Shown here: positions 48,791 to 55,516 of the stretch, piece after piece
Position numbering within the stretch: the stretch's first letter is position 1
Layout: each line of letters begins with the position of its first letter
Source of the DNA: a virus
Reading direction: 5' to 3' (one strand)
IMG/VR virus record: IMGVR_UViG_3300046824_000124
Span: 1-56,758 of that record
DNA length: 56,758 nucleotides
Program-made: the position numbers and the translations under genes
Notes under the pieces: generated by a model
The model's database searches: none
The model's input: only the letters and a program-made list of their open reading frames with translations
Told to the model about the DNA's origin: nothing

Positions 48791-49128
48791 CAAAACGGCT
48801 CGCTTTCAGGATGATTCCAATCCACAACTACCGCCTGCCCGTCCCGCCCCTGGTGGGCGGTGTGGCGGTACATCTCGTCCAGATCGGCGTTGATGTCGGC
48901 ACGTGCCTCTGCTTCGTCGCGCATCTCGCGCTCGATGATCGCGTTCTTCACCACATCCTCGCGCTGTTGCCACGTCAGATGTTGGAAGCACATGGTATCG
49001 TCGGTGGAGATGCCGCCAATCCAGCCGCCGAAGATGCCCACCGAGTAGTCGGCGGGCTCCCAGTCGAGGACGATCGTAATCTCGCGGCCACAGACGGGGC
49101 AGATGGCGCGCTCGGTGTCGTCGTTCAT
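48790..49128 (-). CDS. Zinc-ribbon hypothetical protein (112 aa)
   Basis: GGATGAGGAGTAACCG before ATG. N-terminal CPVCGREITI zinc knuckle, then GIFGGWIGGIST and a long charged helix (REDVVKNAIIEREMRDEAEARADINADL). Cassette 3. Function unknown. Confidence 0.7.
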   Translation of the reverse strand: MNDDTERAICPVCGREITIVLDWEPADYSVGIFGGWIGGISTDDTMCFQHLTWQQREDVVKNAIIEREMRDEAEARADINADLDEMYRHTAHQGRDGQAVVVDWNHPESEPF

Positions 49129-49131
49129 CGG

Positions 49132-49359
49132 TTACTCCTCATCCACTGGCCGCGCCACAGCCACAATGCCATGCACCGCCAGCGCGGCCACGAAGTCCCG
49201 CGCATCCCGTGGCGTGAAGGTCTCCGAACGGTAGGCGACCAACTGCTGCTCATCGGTGACGGTGGCGAGGCGAAGCAGACGTTCGAGGACGGCGTTGCCG
49301 CGTTCGGCATCGCCGCTGAGTAGGCGTTCATTGAGAGCGGCGAGTGCTTGGTCGTTCAT
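49132..49359 (-). CDS. Hypothetical protein (75 aa)
   Basis: Site GAGGGAAGCATACC. Two helices then SETFTPRDARDFVAALAVHGIVAVARPVDEE. Third gene of cassette 3. No recognised family. Confidence 0.68.
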   Translation of the reverse strand: MNDQALAALNERLLSGDAERGNAVLERLLRLATVTDEQQLVAYRSETFTPRDARDFVAALAVHGIVAVARPVDEE

Positions 49360-49390
49360 GGTATGCTTCCCTCGTTCGTATTGTGGCGGT

Positions 49391-49412
49391 GGGCGGGGAT
49401 GATTCCCCGCCC
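49391..49412. other. Intergenic hairpin in leftward cassette 3
   Basis: GGGCGGGGA/TCCCCGCCC, 9-bp perfect stem with loop TGAT, in the gap 49360-49421 between leftward genes. No U-run, so a processing or stability role is more likely than termination. Confidence 0.62.
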
Positions 49413-49421
49413 GTTGTCGTC

Positions 49422-49664
49422 TCAGCCAATCAGGTGTGCGCCGGCGGCGATACGATCAACCCTGAGCGAGATCCGTGTGCCGCGGATAGAATCCCATCCG
49501 AAGATGAGGTCCGCGCCGCTTGATGTGGTCTGCAACCGCTCCGGCAAGACGACGCGGGCCTTCGGGGTGACGCCTTCGGTGCGGTAGGTCATGACGATGG
49601 CCTTGCGCTCATCGAGCGCCTTGTGAATCGTTGAGTACAATGCTACGGTATCGTGGATGGACAT
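49422..49664 (-). CDS. Hypothetical protein (80 aa)
   Basis: ACAAGGAGCCTAGTCC before ATG. DTVALYSTIHKALDERKAIVMTYRTEGVTPKARVVLPERLQ and IRGTRISLRVDRI read like a WYL-type small barrel, but too short to be sure. The 60-bp gap upstream resembles the gap at 39278-39341. Confidence 0.68.
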   Translation of the reverse strand: MSIHDTVALYSTIHKALDERKAIVMTYRTEGVTPKARVVLPERLQTTSSGADLIFGWDSIRGTRISLRVDRIAAGAHLIG

Positions 49665-49724
49665 GGACTAGGCTCCTTGTCTGTCTGCCCTGTCGATGGT
49701 GGAACATCGGTGGGGCTTCTTCGT

Positions 49725-49922
49725 TTACGCCGCTTGCCGGATGCCGTAGTACGTCTTCGTCGCGCGCTCCTCGGTCGTGAGATTGCAATTCATCTCGAAG
49801 GTGCGATCCATGAGCGCCTCGTATGTCTTCTTGCTCGTCGCTTCCACCGTCTCGATGATCGTGTCATCGCGGCGACCGGCATGTGCGAGAACGATTTCGT
49901 ACCGGAGTGTTTGCTTTGCCAT
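49725..49922 (-). CDS. Hypothetical protein (65 aa), first gene of cassette 3
   Basis: ATG 49922 after GAAGGAGCAAACGAG. Alpha/beta: TLRYEIVLAHAGRRDDTIIETVEATSKKTYEAL then FEMNCNLTTEERATKTYYG. Directly downstream of promoter P3. Sequence unlike the first genes of cassettes 1 and 2, although leader and promoter are related. Confidence 0.7.
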   Translation of the reverse strand: MAKQTLRYEIVLAHAGRRDDTIIETVEATSKKTYEALMDRTFEMNCNLTTEERATKTYYGIRQAA

Positions 49923-49944
49923 CTCGTTTGCTCCTTCATCGTTC

Positions 49945-49957
49945 GGGGCATCTCCCC
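49945..49957 (-). promoter_or_regulatory. Leader hairpin of cassette 3
   Basis: GGGG-CATCT-CCCC next to CGAACGATGAAGGAG, matching the leader layout at 39586-39620. Confidence 0.5.
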
Positions 49958-49969
49958 TTCACTGTCATT

Positions 49970-49998
49970 ATCTTACACCTATCTGCTAGATTTGTCAA
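49970..49998 (-). promoter_or_regulatory. Leftward promoter P3 (AACCCCTTGAC class)
   Basis: Leftward TTGACA (49993-49998), 17-base spacer, TAAGAT (49970-49975), with GATAAT three bases on. Shares AACCCCTTGAC with P1 and P2 and ATGACAGTG in the leader with P1. Confidence 0.72.
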
Positions 49999-50010
49999 GG
50001 GGTTTTGGGC

Positions 50011-50039
50011 TTGATTTTCTCACGGATATACGCTACGAT
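50011..50039 (+). promoter_or_regulatory. Rightward promoter for the excisionase-like gene
   Basis: TTGATT (50011-50016), 17 bases, TACGAT (50034-50039), diverging from P3 only 12 bases away. The near-repeat CTGCTAGA flanks the pair (49983-49990 and 50063-50070). Confidence 0.5.
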
Positions 50040-50070
50040 ACGGGCAGATACGTGAAAGGTGTCTGCTAGA

Positions 50071-50289
50071 ATGTTTGACATGAAGATCGGGCGAGAAGAG
50101 TTCTACACTTTAGTTGAGGCCAGCGAGATCGTCGGTCTGAGCGCGAACACGCTGCGGGCGCAGATCAAGAACGGCGTCATTCCTGCGCGGCTCGTCGGCA
50201 AGACATACGTGGTGCGACCGAAAGACTTGGATCGCTATGTGCGCGATCACAAGGGCAAGCGCGGCCGCCCGCGCAAGAAGGACGCCTGA
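50071..50289 (+). CDS. Excisionase-like HTH protein (MerR/HTH_17 type)
   Basis: 72 residues from ATG 50071 (AAAGGTG upstream; a GTG at 50059 adds 4 residues). FYTLVEASEIVGLSANTLRAQIKNGVIPARLVGKTYVVRPKDLDRYV is a complete helix-turn-helix/wing domain of excisionase type, followed by a basic AT-hook-like GKRGRPRKK tail. It faces the integrase gene 40 bases away. Candidate recombination directionality factor or regulator. Confidence 0.8.
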   Translation: MFDMKIGREEFYTLVEASEIVGLSANTLRAQIKNGVIPARLVGKTYVVRPKDLDRYVRDHKGKRGRPRKKDA

Positions 50290-50328
50290 GCATCGAGACT
50301 ACGGATCGTTCGGTAAGCCTTCTAATCG

Positions 50329-51750
50329 CTATCCCTGATGCCCACGCACGAACACGCCGTCATTCCAAACGATGCTATACCGGGGCGGGTGTTTCCTCCA
50401 GAAAGCGGCAGCCCCGCCCTGTTTCCCCTCAGTCGGCTCTACCTCCACCTCAACCCGCGCGATGAATGCCTCCACCAATGCCCGCAGATGCCCGATCCGC
50501 CGCTGCTCCCACGCGGCGCGCACCTCCTCATCCAGTCGGGCGCGGAGGTCGAGTAACGGCTTCACGGCGGCCAGATCGGGGATCGGCGGGAGGGCCGTCA
50601 GTTGCGCGTCTATCCCCGCCAACTCGCGCTGCTGCTCCTGCTCGATGCGAGCTATCCGTGCGGCGTCCAGTTCGCCGCGGGCGCGCATGCGATCTGTGGC
50701 GATCTGCTCGCGGATGAGCGCGTCCCGTTTGCGCACGAGACTACTGCGCCGACGCTTGGCGGGATCCTCGCGGATCTGTGCCCGTAGCTCGCGCTCGATC
50801 TCCGTGCGCTCCTCTGCGGTGATCGCAATCGAGGCTAACTGCTCCACCGCGTAGCCATCTGCGACATCGGCATCGACGGAGTAGCGCGGGAGGCGTCCCT
50901 CGGCACCCGGTGTTGTGTACCAGCGTCGTGGCGACCGCTTGTCCTTCGCCTGGTACATCCGCCGCTCCGTGCCCTTCACATAGAGAAACCCTGTCAGCAG
51001 TGCGGGTCCGAACGGTTCACGTCGCTTCGTCCGTTTGCGGGCATCCAGGATCGCCTGTACTGCGTCGAACGTCTCCCTACTCACGATAGCAGGATGCGCG
51101 TGCGGCACGACGATTCCGGCCCAATGTGACTCACCCAGATAGGCGCGGTTACGGAGCCACTGACGCATGCTGCACGTGTTGGCGTTGAACGCCACCGCCG
51201 TCAACTCGACGTTGCGTGTGGCGAGGAACATGTCGAATGCGCGCTGCGCGTCGCCGGCGTCCTCAGTCGGCTCCAGTCGCCCCTCACTGCTGAGGCGATA
51301 CCAACGCGGCGTGCGGCCGAGCCAATAGCCTTGCTCCGCCTTCCGGCTCATATTCGGGCGTACACGTTCCGCCAACTGCTGCGACTCATACGCGGCGAGC
51401 ACGCTCATAATGTCCCGGACCAGTTCATTGGAGAGATCAGGTTGCGTGACGGAGATCAGGGTGATGCGGTGGCGTTTGATGTGCTCGAAAAAGCGGAACA
51501 ACTCGGCCTTATTGCGCCCGATGCGGTCGAGTCGCCAGACGAGCACGACGTCTCCCGGCTGCAAGATGGCGAGCAATCGCTGATAGGCGGGCCGGTCGTC
51601 GCGGGTGCCGCTGAGGATGTCGACGAACTCATGCTGGATAGTTTCGCCGCGAGCCTTTGCGCCAGCGTGGATGGCGTCACGCTGCGTATCGAGGGAAACG
51701 CCCTGCTCCTGGCGCTGTGTGGAAATACGCAAATAGGCATACGCAGTCAC
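50329..51750 (-). CDS. int: Large serine integrase
   Basis: 473 residues from GTG 51750 (an ATG at 51789 adds 13 unlikely residues encoded by repeats). Resolvase domain 1-150 with nucleophile Ser10 in YLRIS and arginines in WRLDRIGRN (72-80). Recombinase domain about 165-245. At 250-290 the usual zinc ribbon is recognisable (LLTGFLYVKGTERRMYQ) but every ligand cysteine is replaced. Coiled coil about 320-410. Catalyses attP x attB integration and, with a directionality factor, excision. Downstream gene 50071 may be that factor. Confidence 0.92.
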   Translation of the reverse strand: MTAYAYLRISTQRQEQGVSLDTQRDAIHAGAKARGETIQHEFVDILSGTRDDRPAYQRLLAILQPGDVVLVWRLDRIGRNKAELFRFFEHIKRHRITLISVTQPDLSNELVRDIMSVLAAYESQQLAERVRPNMSRKAEQGYWLGRTPRWYRLSSEGRLEPTEDAGDAQRAFDMFLATRNVELTAVAFNANTCSMRQWLRNRAYLGESHWAGIVVPHAHPAIVSRETFDAVQAILDARKRTKRREPFGPALLTGFLYVKGTERRMYQAKDKRSPRRWYTTPGAEGRLPRYSVDADVADGYAVEQLASIAITAEERTEIERELRAQIREDPAKRRRSSLVRKRDALIREQIATDRMRARGELDAARIARIEQEQQRELAGIDAQLTALPPIPDLAAVKPLLDLRARLDEEVRAAWEQRRIGHLRALVEAFIARVEVEVEPTEGKQGGAAAFWRKHPPRYSIVWNDGVFVRGHQG

Positions 51751-51813
51751 GGCTTGCGTATTTCCACACAAGAATACGCAAGCTGGCATACGCGGTCACG
51801 GCTTGCGTATTCT
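51721..51813. other. Two tandem dyads at the integrase 5' end: candidate attP or operator
   Basis: Dyad 1: GGAAATACGCAA (51721-51732) / TTGCGTATTTCC (51754-51765). Dyad 2: AGAATACGCAAGC (51771-51783) / GCTTGCGTATTCT (51801-51813). Each has a further ATACGC between its arms, giving six copies in two clusters of forward, forward, reverse. Segments 51736-51762 and 51785-51811 are direct repeats with one mismatch. The integrase start lies inside dyad 1. Position suits attP; symmetry about a single base instead of a dinucleotide suits an operator. Confidence 0.62.
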
Positions 51814-52215
51814 CTCCAACGCCTCCATCGGTTCCCTGTTTGCACCGGATGCAGCGATCGCTCAGGGAACGGCAGAAATCTCCATAAAACGCGCATCCTC
51901 TGGATAGCCATCGGTGGCAATCTTCCCGCTGAAAATCTATCTATTGCCGTCATGCCGTGATCCATGCATCTATGTACAGGCGTAGCAAATAGCAAGGAAA
52001 CGCCGTCGCGGCCGTGGCTGTGTACCTGGCGTCCGAAGCCGCAGTCACTTCCCATTGGTGCAAATCTTGCCAATGGCAACTTCTTGCGGGACTCAGATCG
52101 TTCACCCATAATCCCGCCGCGACAACGGACGTGGCGGGACAGCAACGAAGGGTGCGAACTATGCAGCGGATGGCAGGGATTCCGGCGTGTGCGGACGAAG
52201 ACAAACTCGAGAACA
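51814..52215. other. 400-bp intergenic region without a supported gene
   Basis: Open frames here lack sites and coding-like sequence. GC is lower than around it. Visible structure: CCATTGG (52052-52058) / CCAATGG (52070-52076), and GCGGGA/TCCCGC around 52087-52118. It would hold the integrase promoter and perhaps part of attP. No tRNA or terminator recognised. Confidence 0.5.
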
Positions 52216-52680
52216 TCACGCATTTTCCGGTGGCAGATCCGGTTCGGATTGGTCCCTTTGCCCGCCTATGGCGCGCCTTCGCCTCTGAGATGCCTGATCC
52301 ACCTGACGCTCGACGCGTAGTCCCCATTCGTGGACGAACCGCGCGTAGGCGACGATATGATCCGCCGCGAACGGTTCCCGCAGATAGGGAATAGCGAGCC
52401 TCAGCGTCGCCATGATCTTTTCGTCACCGCCATGCAGCAGCGGCGGTACGTGACCCGCCCAGGTCAGCAGCGCTTCCACCGGCACGTGAATATGCGATGC
52501 CAGTGCGCGCAAGGTCTCCGGTGACGGCCGGTGTGGATGCGTCTCCGAGAGGATATTCCCAATCGTGCTACTCGCGATACCGGCCCGCTGTGCAAGATCG
52601 TTCTGTGAGATGTGCTGGTCAATGAGCGCCTGACGGATCGCCTGTCGAATGCGCTCAATACCCGGCGCGGCCTTCGGCAC
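52216..52680 (-). CDS. XRE-family phage repressor (CI-like)
   Basis: 154 residues from GTG 52680, seven bases after GGAGG; a TTG at 52686 is too close. ISQNDLAQRAGIASSTIGNILSE is a clear helix-turn-helix (residues about 24-46), followed by helices including VEALLTWAGHVP and a polar C-terminus. No LexA-like self-cleavage domain is visible. Divergent from the Cro-like gene across a 126-bp operator region, so the likely lysogeny repressor. Confidence 0.82.
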   Translation of the reverse strand: MPKAAPGIERIRQAIRQALIDQHISQNDLAQRAGIASSTIGNILSETHPHRPSPETLRALASHIHVPVEALLTWAGHVPPLLHGGDEKIMATLRLAIPYLREPFAADHIVAYARFVHEWGLRVERQVDQASQRRRRAIGGQRDQSEPDLPPENA

Positions 52681-52795
52681 GTTCAAACCCTCCGTTCAAT
52701 GCCCCACGTCCAAGTCTGCAACGTTGAACGCTTACGCGCAAGCAGTGTTGACAAATCGTCCAATACGCGCTACAGTCACTTTGACGCATTGAACG
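52680..52795. promoter_or_regulatory. Lysogeny operator region with CGTTCAATGC sites
   Basis: CGTTCAATGC (52693-52702) and its exact reverse complement GCATTGAACG (52786-52795) bracket ACGTTGAACGC (52721-52731); CGTTCAAA at 52680-52687 is a fourth half-match. They flank and overlap the divergent promoters of the repressor and Cro-like genes, as lambda operators do. Confidence 0.68.
52748..52776 (+). promoter_or_regulatory. Early rightward promoter (PR-like)
   Basis: TTGACA (52748-52753), 17-base spacer, TACAGT (52771-52776). An operator copy covers the expected transcript start. Drives the early operon. Confidence 0.7.
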
Positions 52796-52806
52796 GGGAG
52801 GCAAAT

Positions 52807-53088
52807 GTGCGGTATCCTTTCTTCGACATCATCGCAAAGGCTGGTTTGCAGCAGCGCGCATTGGCGCGACTGATGAACCAAGACGAGAGCGTGGTAACGC
52901 GCGTGAAGAACGGGCGGGCGCGACCCACCTATCAGTTCATGGACGGAGCAGTACGCGCGCTGCGCGAGATCGGGTTGCGCAAGGCGGATGGCAGGTTCTT
53001 TACGGTGGACGATCTTTTTTTTCCTCCACTGTCCAATGCGTTGAGCGAATCGTGCGATACGGTGACGCCGGAAATGGTGGCACTGTGA
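52807..53088 (+). CDS. Cro-like regulator (93 aa)
   Basis: GTG 52807 after GGGGAGGCAAAT; the longer frame to 52612 runs back through the operator and repressor gene and is rejected. IIAKAGLQQRALARLMNQDESVVTRVKNGRARP is a helix-turn-helix, then a helical segment and VDDLFFP. First gene of the early operon, divergent from the repressor. Confidence 0.78.
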   Translation: MRYPFFDIIAKAGLQQRALARLMNQDESVVTRVKNGRARPTYQFMDGAVRALREIGLRKADGRFFTVDDLFFPPLSNALSESCDTVTPEMVAL

Positions 53089-53441
53089 TGGATGCTGACC
53101 TCGCCAATCCCACCGTCCACGCCGCCCTGATGGCCTTCTACGCGGACGGCTCCCACGTAACTCCGTCACACGATAACGCACAAGAGGGGCGAAATGCTGG
53201 TTTTGTACCGGGAAGGAAGGAGGTGAATACGACAGATGGCACGCACACGGTACGACGGTCTCCGCGACGAGACCGACGGGCTCATGGATCGCACGGCACG
53301 GCTGTTACGGCTGCGCGATTACGTAGACCGGGAGATCGCGGTGCAGCACACGCGGACACGCACGGCGCTAATCCGCGAGGCGGAACGGCGCAAGGACGGC
53401 AATCCGCGGCGACTGGCGGCAATGCTGGGATCGAACGCTGA
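53088..53441 (+). CDS. Doubtful early protein (117 aa)
   Basis: ATG overlaps the Cro-like stop (TGATG). The first about 35 residues (LANPTVHAALMAFYADGSHV) look protein-like. The rest, overlapping the next gene in another frame, is Arg/Gly-rich and looks like a shadow. Possibly a real small gene whose proper end is disrupted. Confidence 0.35.
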   Translation: MDADLANPTVHAALMAFYADGSHVTPSHDNAQEGRNAGFVPGRKEVNTTDGTHTVRRSPRRDRRAHGSHGTAVTAARLRRPGDRGAAHADTHGANPRGGTAQGRQSAATGGNAGIER

Positions 53442-53463
53442 TACGTCCGACCCAGCCCTCTGA
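53236..53463 (+). CDS. Small helical protein (75 aa)
   Basis: AAGGAAGGAGGTG lies 12 bases before the ATG, longer than usual. Highly charged helices (DRTARLLRLRDYVDREIAVQH, TALIREAERRKDG), typical of early phage accessory proteins. Preferred over the overlapping frame. Function unknown. Confidence 0.62.
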   Translation: MARTRYDGLRDETDGLMDRTARLLRLRDYVDREIAVQHTRTRTALIREAERRKDGNPRRLAAMLGSNADTSDPAL

Positions 53464-53491
53464 CATGGAATCTGGCTGAGGAGATTGTAGC

Positions 53492-53749
53492 ATGTACAGA
53501 CACCTTGTCAATCACATCACCGCCGAGAGCACCGCCACCATCCGCGCGGCGCTCCTCGACTGCCACACCCACGGCACCCCCGCCATCATCACCTTCACAT
53601 CGGAGGGTGAGGACTGCGGCGTGCTGGCGGAAGTCGCGGACACCGGGCCGGAGGTCGTCACATTGTTTCCGTTCCAGGCGGGAATGCTAGTAGCGGTGGC
53701 GTGGCGGGCGATTACGTCAGTTGAGGCGTGGACGGGAGGCATTGCATGA
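53492..53749 (+). CDS. Hypothetical protein (85 aa)
   Basis: GGAGATTGTAGC before ATG. Beta-rich (TPAIITFTSEGEDCGVLAEVADTGPEVVTLFPF, MLVAVAWRAITSVEAW), a compact barrel-like domain. ATGA overlap with the next gene. Unknown role in the early operon. Confidence 0.7.
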   Translation: MYRHLVNHITAESTATIRAALLDCHTHGTPAIITFTSEGEDCGVLAEVADTGPEVVTLFPFQAGMLVAVAWRAITSVEAWTGGIA

Positions 53750-54042
53750 CCGCTTTCACGCCAGGGCCGTGGCAACTCGACCTCTGGCCAAAACTCCGCA
53801 TGGAGCATGAGCCTGTCATGAGCGCGTGCATCGTGGAGCAATCAGGCGGCGTGGTCGCAGGGCTCAACGGCTGGGACGAAATGAACGAAGCCGATGCTCG
53901 TCTCATGGCGGCCGCGCCCGATCTGTACCGCGTACTCAGTGGCGTTTATCGCGCCCTCATCGGAACATCCGTTATCTCTGGTAGAGCAGAAATGATCGCG
54001 GACATTGCACTCGTCCTTATGAAAGCACGCGGTGAAGCATGA
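53746..54042 (+). CDS. Hypothetical protein (98 aa) with NEADARLMAAAPDLY motif
   Basis: Starts FTPGPWQLDL and contains EMNEADARLMAAAPDLYRVL, a widespread arrangement in small phage proteins of unknown function. Coupled by ATGA overlaps to both neighbours. The gene at 48491-48790 carries a looser version of the motif. Confidence 0.78.
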   Translation: MTAFTPGPWQLDLWPKLRMEHEPVMSACIVEQSGGVVAGLNGWDEMNEADARLMAAAPDLYRVLSGVYRALIGTSVISGRAEMIADIALVLMKARGEA

Positions 54043-54329
54043 GCAACAACCGTGACGCCGAGCGCGAGTTCTTCCGCAAGGTGGACGAGGGCACCGCGAC
54101 GGCCGAAGACATCATCAACCCCAACGACGACGTGCTGCGCCTCCTCGCCGCCGCATGGTTTGAGAAGCCCGTCCTGTGCGTCACATCGGGTGATCTGGAG
54201 ATCTATCGGGCACGGTGGGCGTGGCTGATCGAGCAGGTATTGAGACGAGCGGAGGAGAAGCATGGACTCGCACCGGCGGCATCTCCGCTCGGTTCCTATT
54301 TCATCTACGGCGGGGAGAGCAAGCGATGA
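54039..54329 (+). CDS. Hypothetical protein (96 aa)
   Basis: ATGA overlap at both ends. Helical, charged N-terminus (AEREFFRKVDEGTATAEDIINP) and a Trp-rich middle (ARWAWLIEQVLRRAEEK). No recognised domain. Confidence 0.7.
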   Translation: MSNNRDAEREFFRKVDEGTATAEDIINPNDDVLRLLAAAWFEKPVLCVTSGDLEIYRARWAWLIEQVLRRAEEKHGLAPAASPLGSYFIYGGESKR

Positions 54330-54643
54330 GTGATCGCTGGACCCTGACCTCCGAACAGACAGCCATCCTTGCGCACGACGCCCTGCTTGCGGCACGGGGC
54401 GCAAAGAAGGCGCAGATGGCACCTGCCGATCCCATCCCCGCCCTGCATGCCGGGGGCGCTTTGTACGAGCCCTCTCAGGCCGCGCCACGACACAACGGCA
54501 TCCTGTTCGCGGTGATCGTCGTCCTGACGCTCCTGGGGGCGTTGGCAGGCCTGGTGAGGCGGTTACGAGAGCCGCTTGGCATGGCGGCATTCGCCCTGAT
54601 CGTCGCGGTGGCTGCGATCATGGCAACGCGGGGAGGGCGCTGA
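54326..54643 (+). CDS. Membrane protein (105 aa)
   Basis: Soluble N-terminal half (SEQTAILAHDALLAARGAKKA), then two transmembrane helices (ILFAVIVVLTLLGALAGLV and MAAFALIVAVAAIM). Early-operon membrane protein; functions such as superinfection exclusion are possible but unsupported. Confidence 0.68.
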   Translation: MSDRWTLTSEQTAILAHDALLAARGAKKAQMAPADPIPALHAGGALYEPSQAAPRHNGILFAVIVVLTLLGALAGLVRRLREPLGMAAFALIVAVAAIMATRGGR

Positions 54644-54909
54644 TGGCAACAGAGCCAGAACCCCTCCCTGCGTGGTTGCTTCTCTTGATCCCCACAACAG
54701 ATGCGGCGCGTGCCCAGGTGGAGCGCGAAATCAAGGTCATCCGCCACCGGCACGCGCTCCTCTGGCGCGACAAACCAGTGCCCGCAGCGCGCCCACTGAG
54801 TCCTGAGCGATGCGAGGTACTGCGGCGCGGCCTGAGCACGTTCGAGTGCGACGAGCGCAGCGGCTACCGGCCGGTGCTGCACCTTGAGGAAGTGGGAGGT
54901 GAGCAATGA
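54643..54909 (+). CDS. Hypothetical protein (88 aa)
   Basis: Overlaps the previous stop by one base (TGATG). Begins EPEPLPAWLLLLIP; the following gene begins SLPAWLPEAI, so both carry an LPAW motif near the start. Arg-rich helical remainder. Function unknown. Confidence 0.68.
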   Translation: MATEPEPLPAWLLLLIPTTDAARAQVEREIKVIRHRHALLWRDKPVPAARPLSPERCEVLRRGLSTFECDERSGYRPVLHLEEVGGEQ

Positions 54910-55271
54910 GCGCGCAGTCGCTGCCCGCATGGCTACCGGAGGCCATCGCGCGCTACGAGGCGGGCGAAAGCTCGCACATCCTGAAGGCAGCGTATCACGC
55001 GGACGTCTCGCACTGGTTCGCCAAGGTCGGCATGGGATTACGTTCGAAGGCTGAGGCTGCGGCGCTTGCTAGGGAGCGTCAATGGGGCGGTATCGTCCTG
55101 AGAAGCGCCTGCCCGGAACGCATCACTGAATGGATCAATGCGGGGCGGAACGCGGCGCTGGAGGACAACATCGCGCGCCTCGCAGTGAGTAACGCCGATG
55201 ACGAAGCGCATGCACACACCGCCCTCATCATCGGGCCTGCATATTGGTCTCTACGGTGGGGGCGTCGATGA
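54906..55271 (+). CDS. Hypothetical protein (121 aa)
   Basis: ATGA overlap; GGGAGGTGAGC upstream. Helical with AYHADVSHWFAKVGMGLRSKAEAAALAR and ITEWINAGRNAALEDNIARL. No domain recognised. Overlaps the antitoxin-like gene by 4 bases. Confidence 0.7.
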   Translation: MSAQSLPAWLPEAIARYEAGESSHILKAAYHADVSHWFAKVGMGLRSKAEAAALARERQWGGIVLRSACPERITEWINAGRNAALEDNIARLAVSNADDEAHAHTALIIGPAYWSLRWGRR

Positions 55272-55516
55272 ATGCAGAGCCACGGGTAGTCACCGCGACC
55301 AACTTCCAGCGGAACATCGGTGCACACATGGATAACGCGCACGCGGGCGAAACGATCATCGTTGCGAATCACAGGCGCGTTCGGTTGGTGCTGATGGGCG
55401 TGAAGGAATGGGAGGAGCTGGTGGAGGCAAAGCGGTATCTCGGCGTGCTGCGCGAGGAAGCGGCGCGGCGGAAGAAGGCGATGAGCGAAGGACAGGGGAG
55501 CAAAGATGGTGACTGA
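55268..55516 (+). CDS. Phd/YefM-type antitoxin, no toxin partner
   Basis: 82 residues. RVVTATNFQRNIGAHMDNAHAGETIIVANHRRVRLVLMGVKEWEELVEAKRYL fits the Phd fold: DNA-binding N-terminus, then an extended acidic/basic tail that would neutralise a toxin. The next gene is a recombination protein, not a Doc/RelE toxin. May act as a repressor or as an antidote to a host toxin. Confidence 0.78.
   Translation: MNAEPRVVTATNFQRNIGAHMDNAHAGETIIVANHRRVRLVLMGVKEWEELVEAKRYLGVLREEAARRKKAMSEGQGSKDGD

Noticed and set aside
51747-52223. Leftward frame upstream of the integrase
   Set aside because: No start site, biased composition, and it runs through the dyads into the integrase start.
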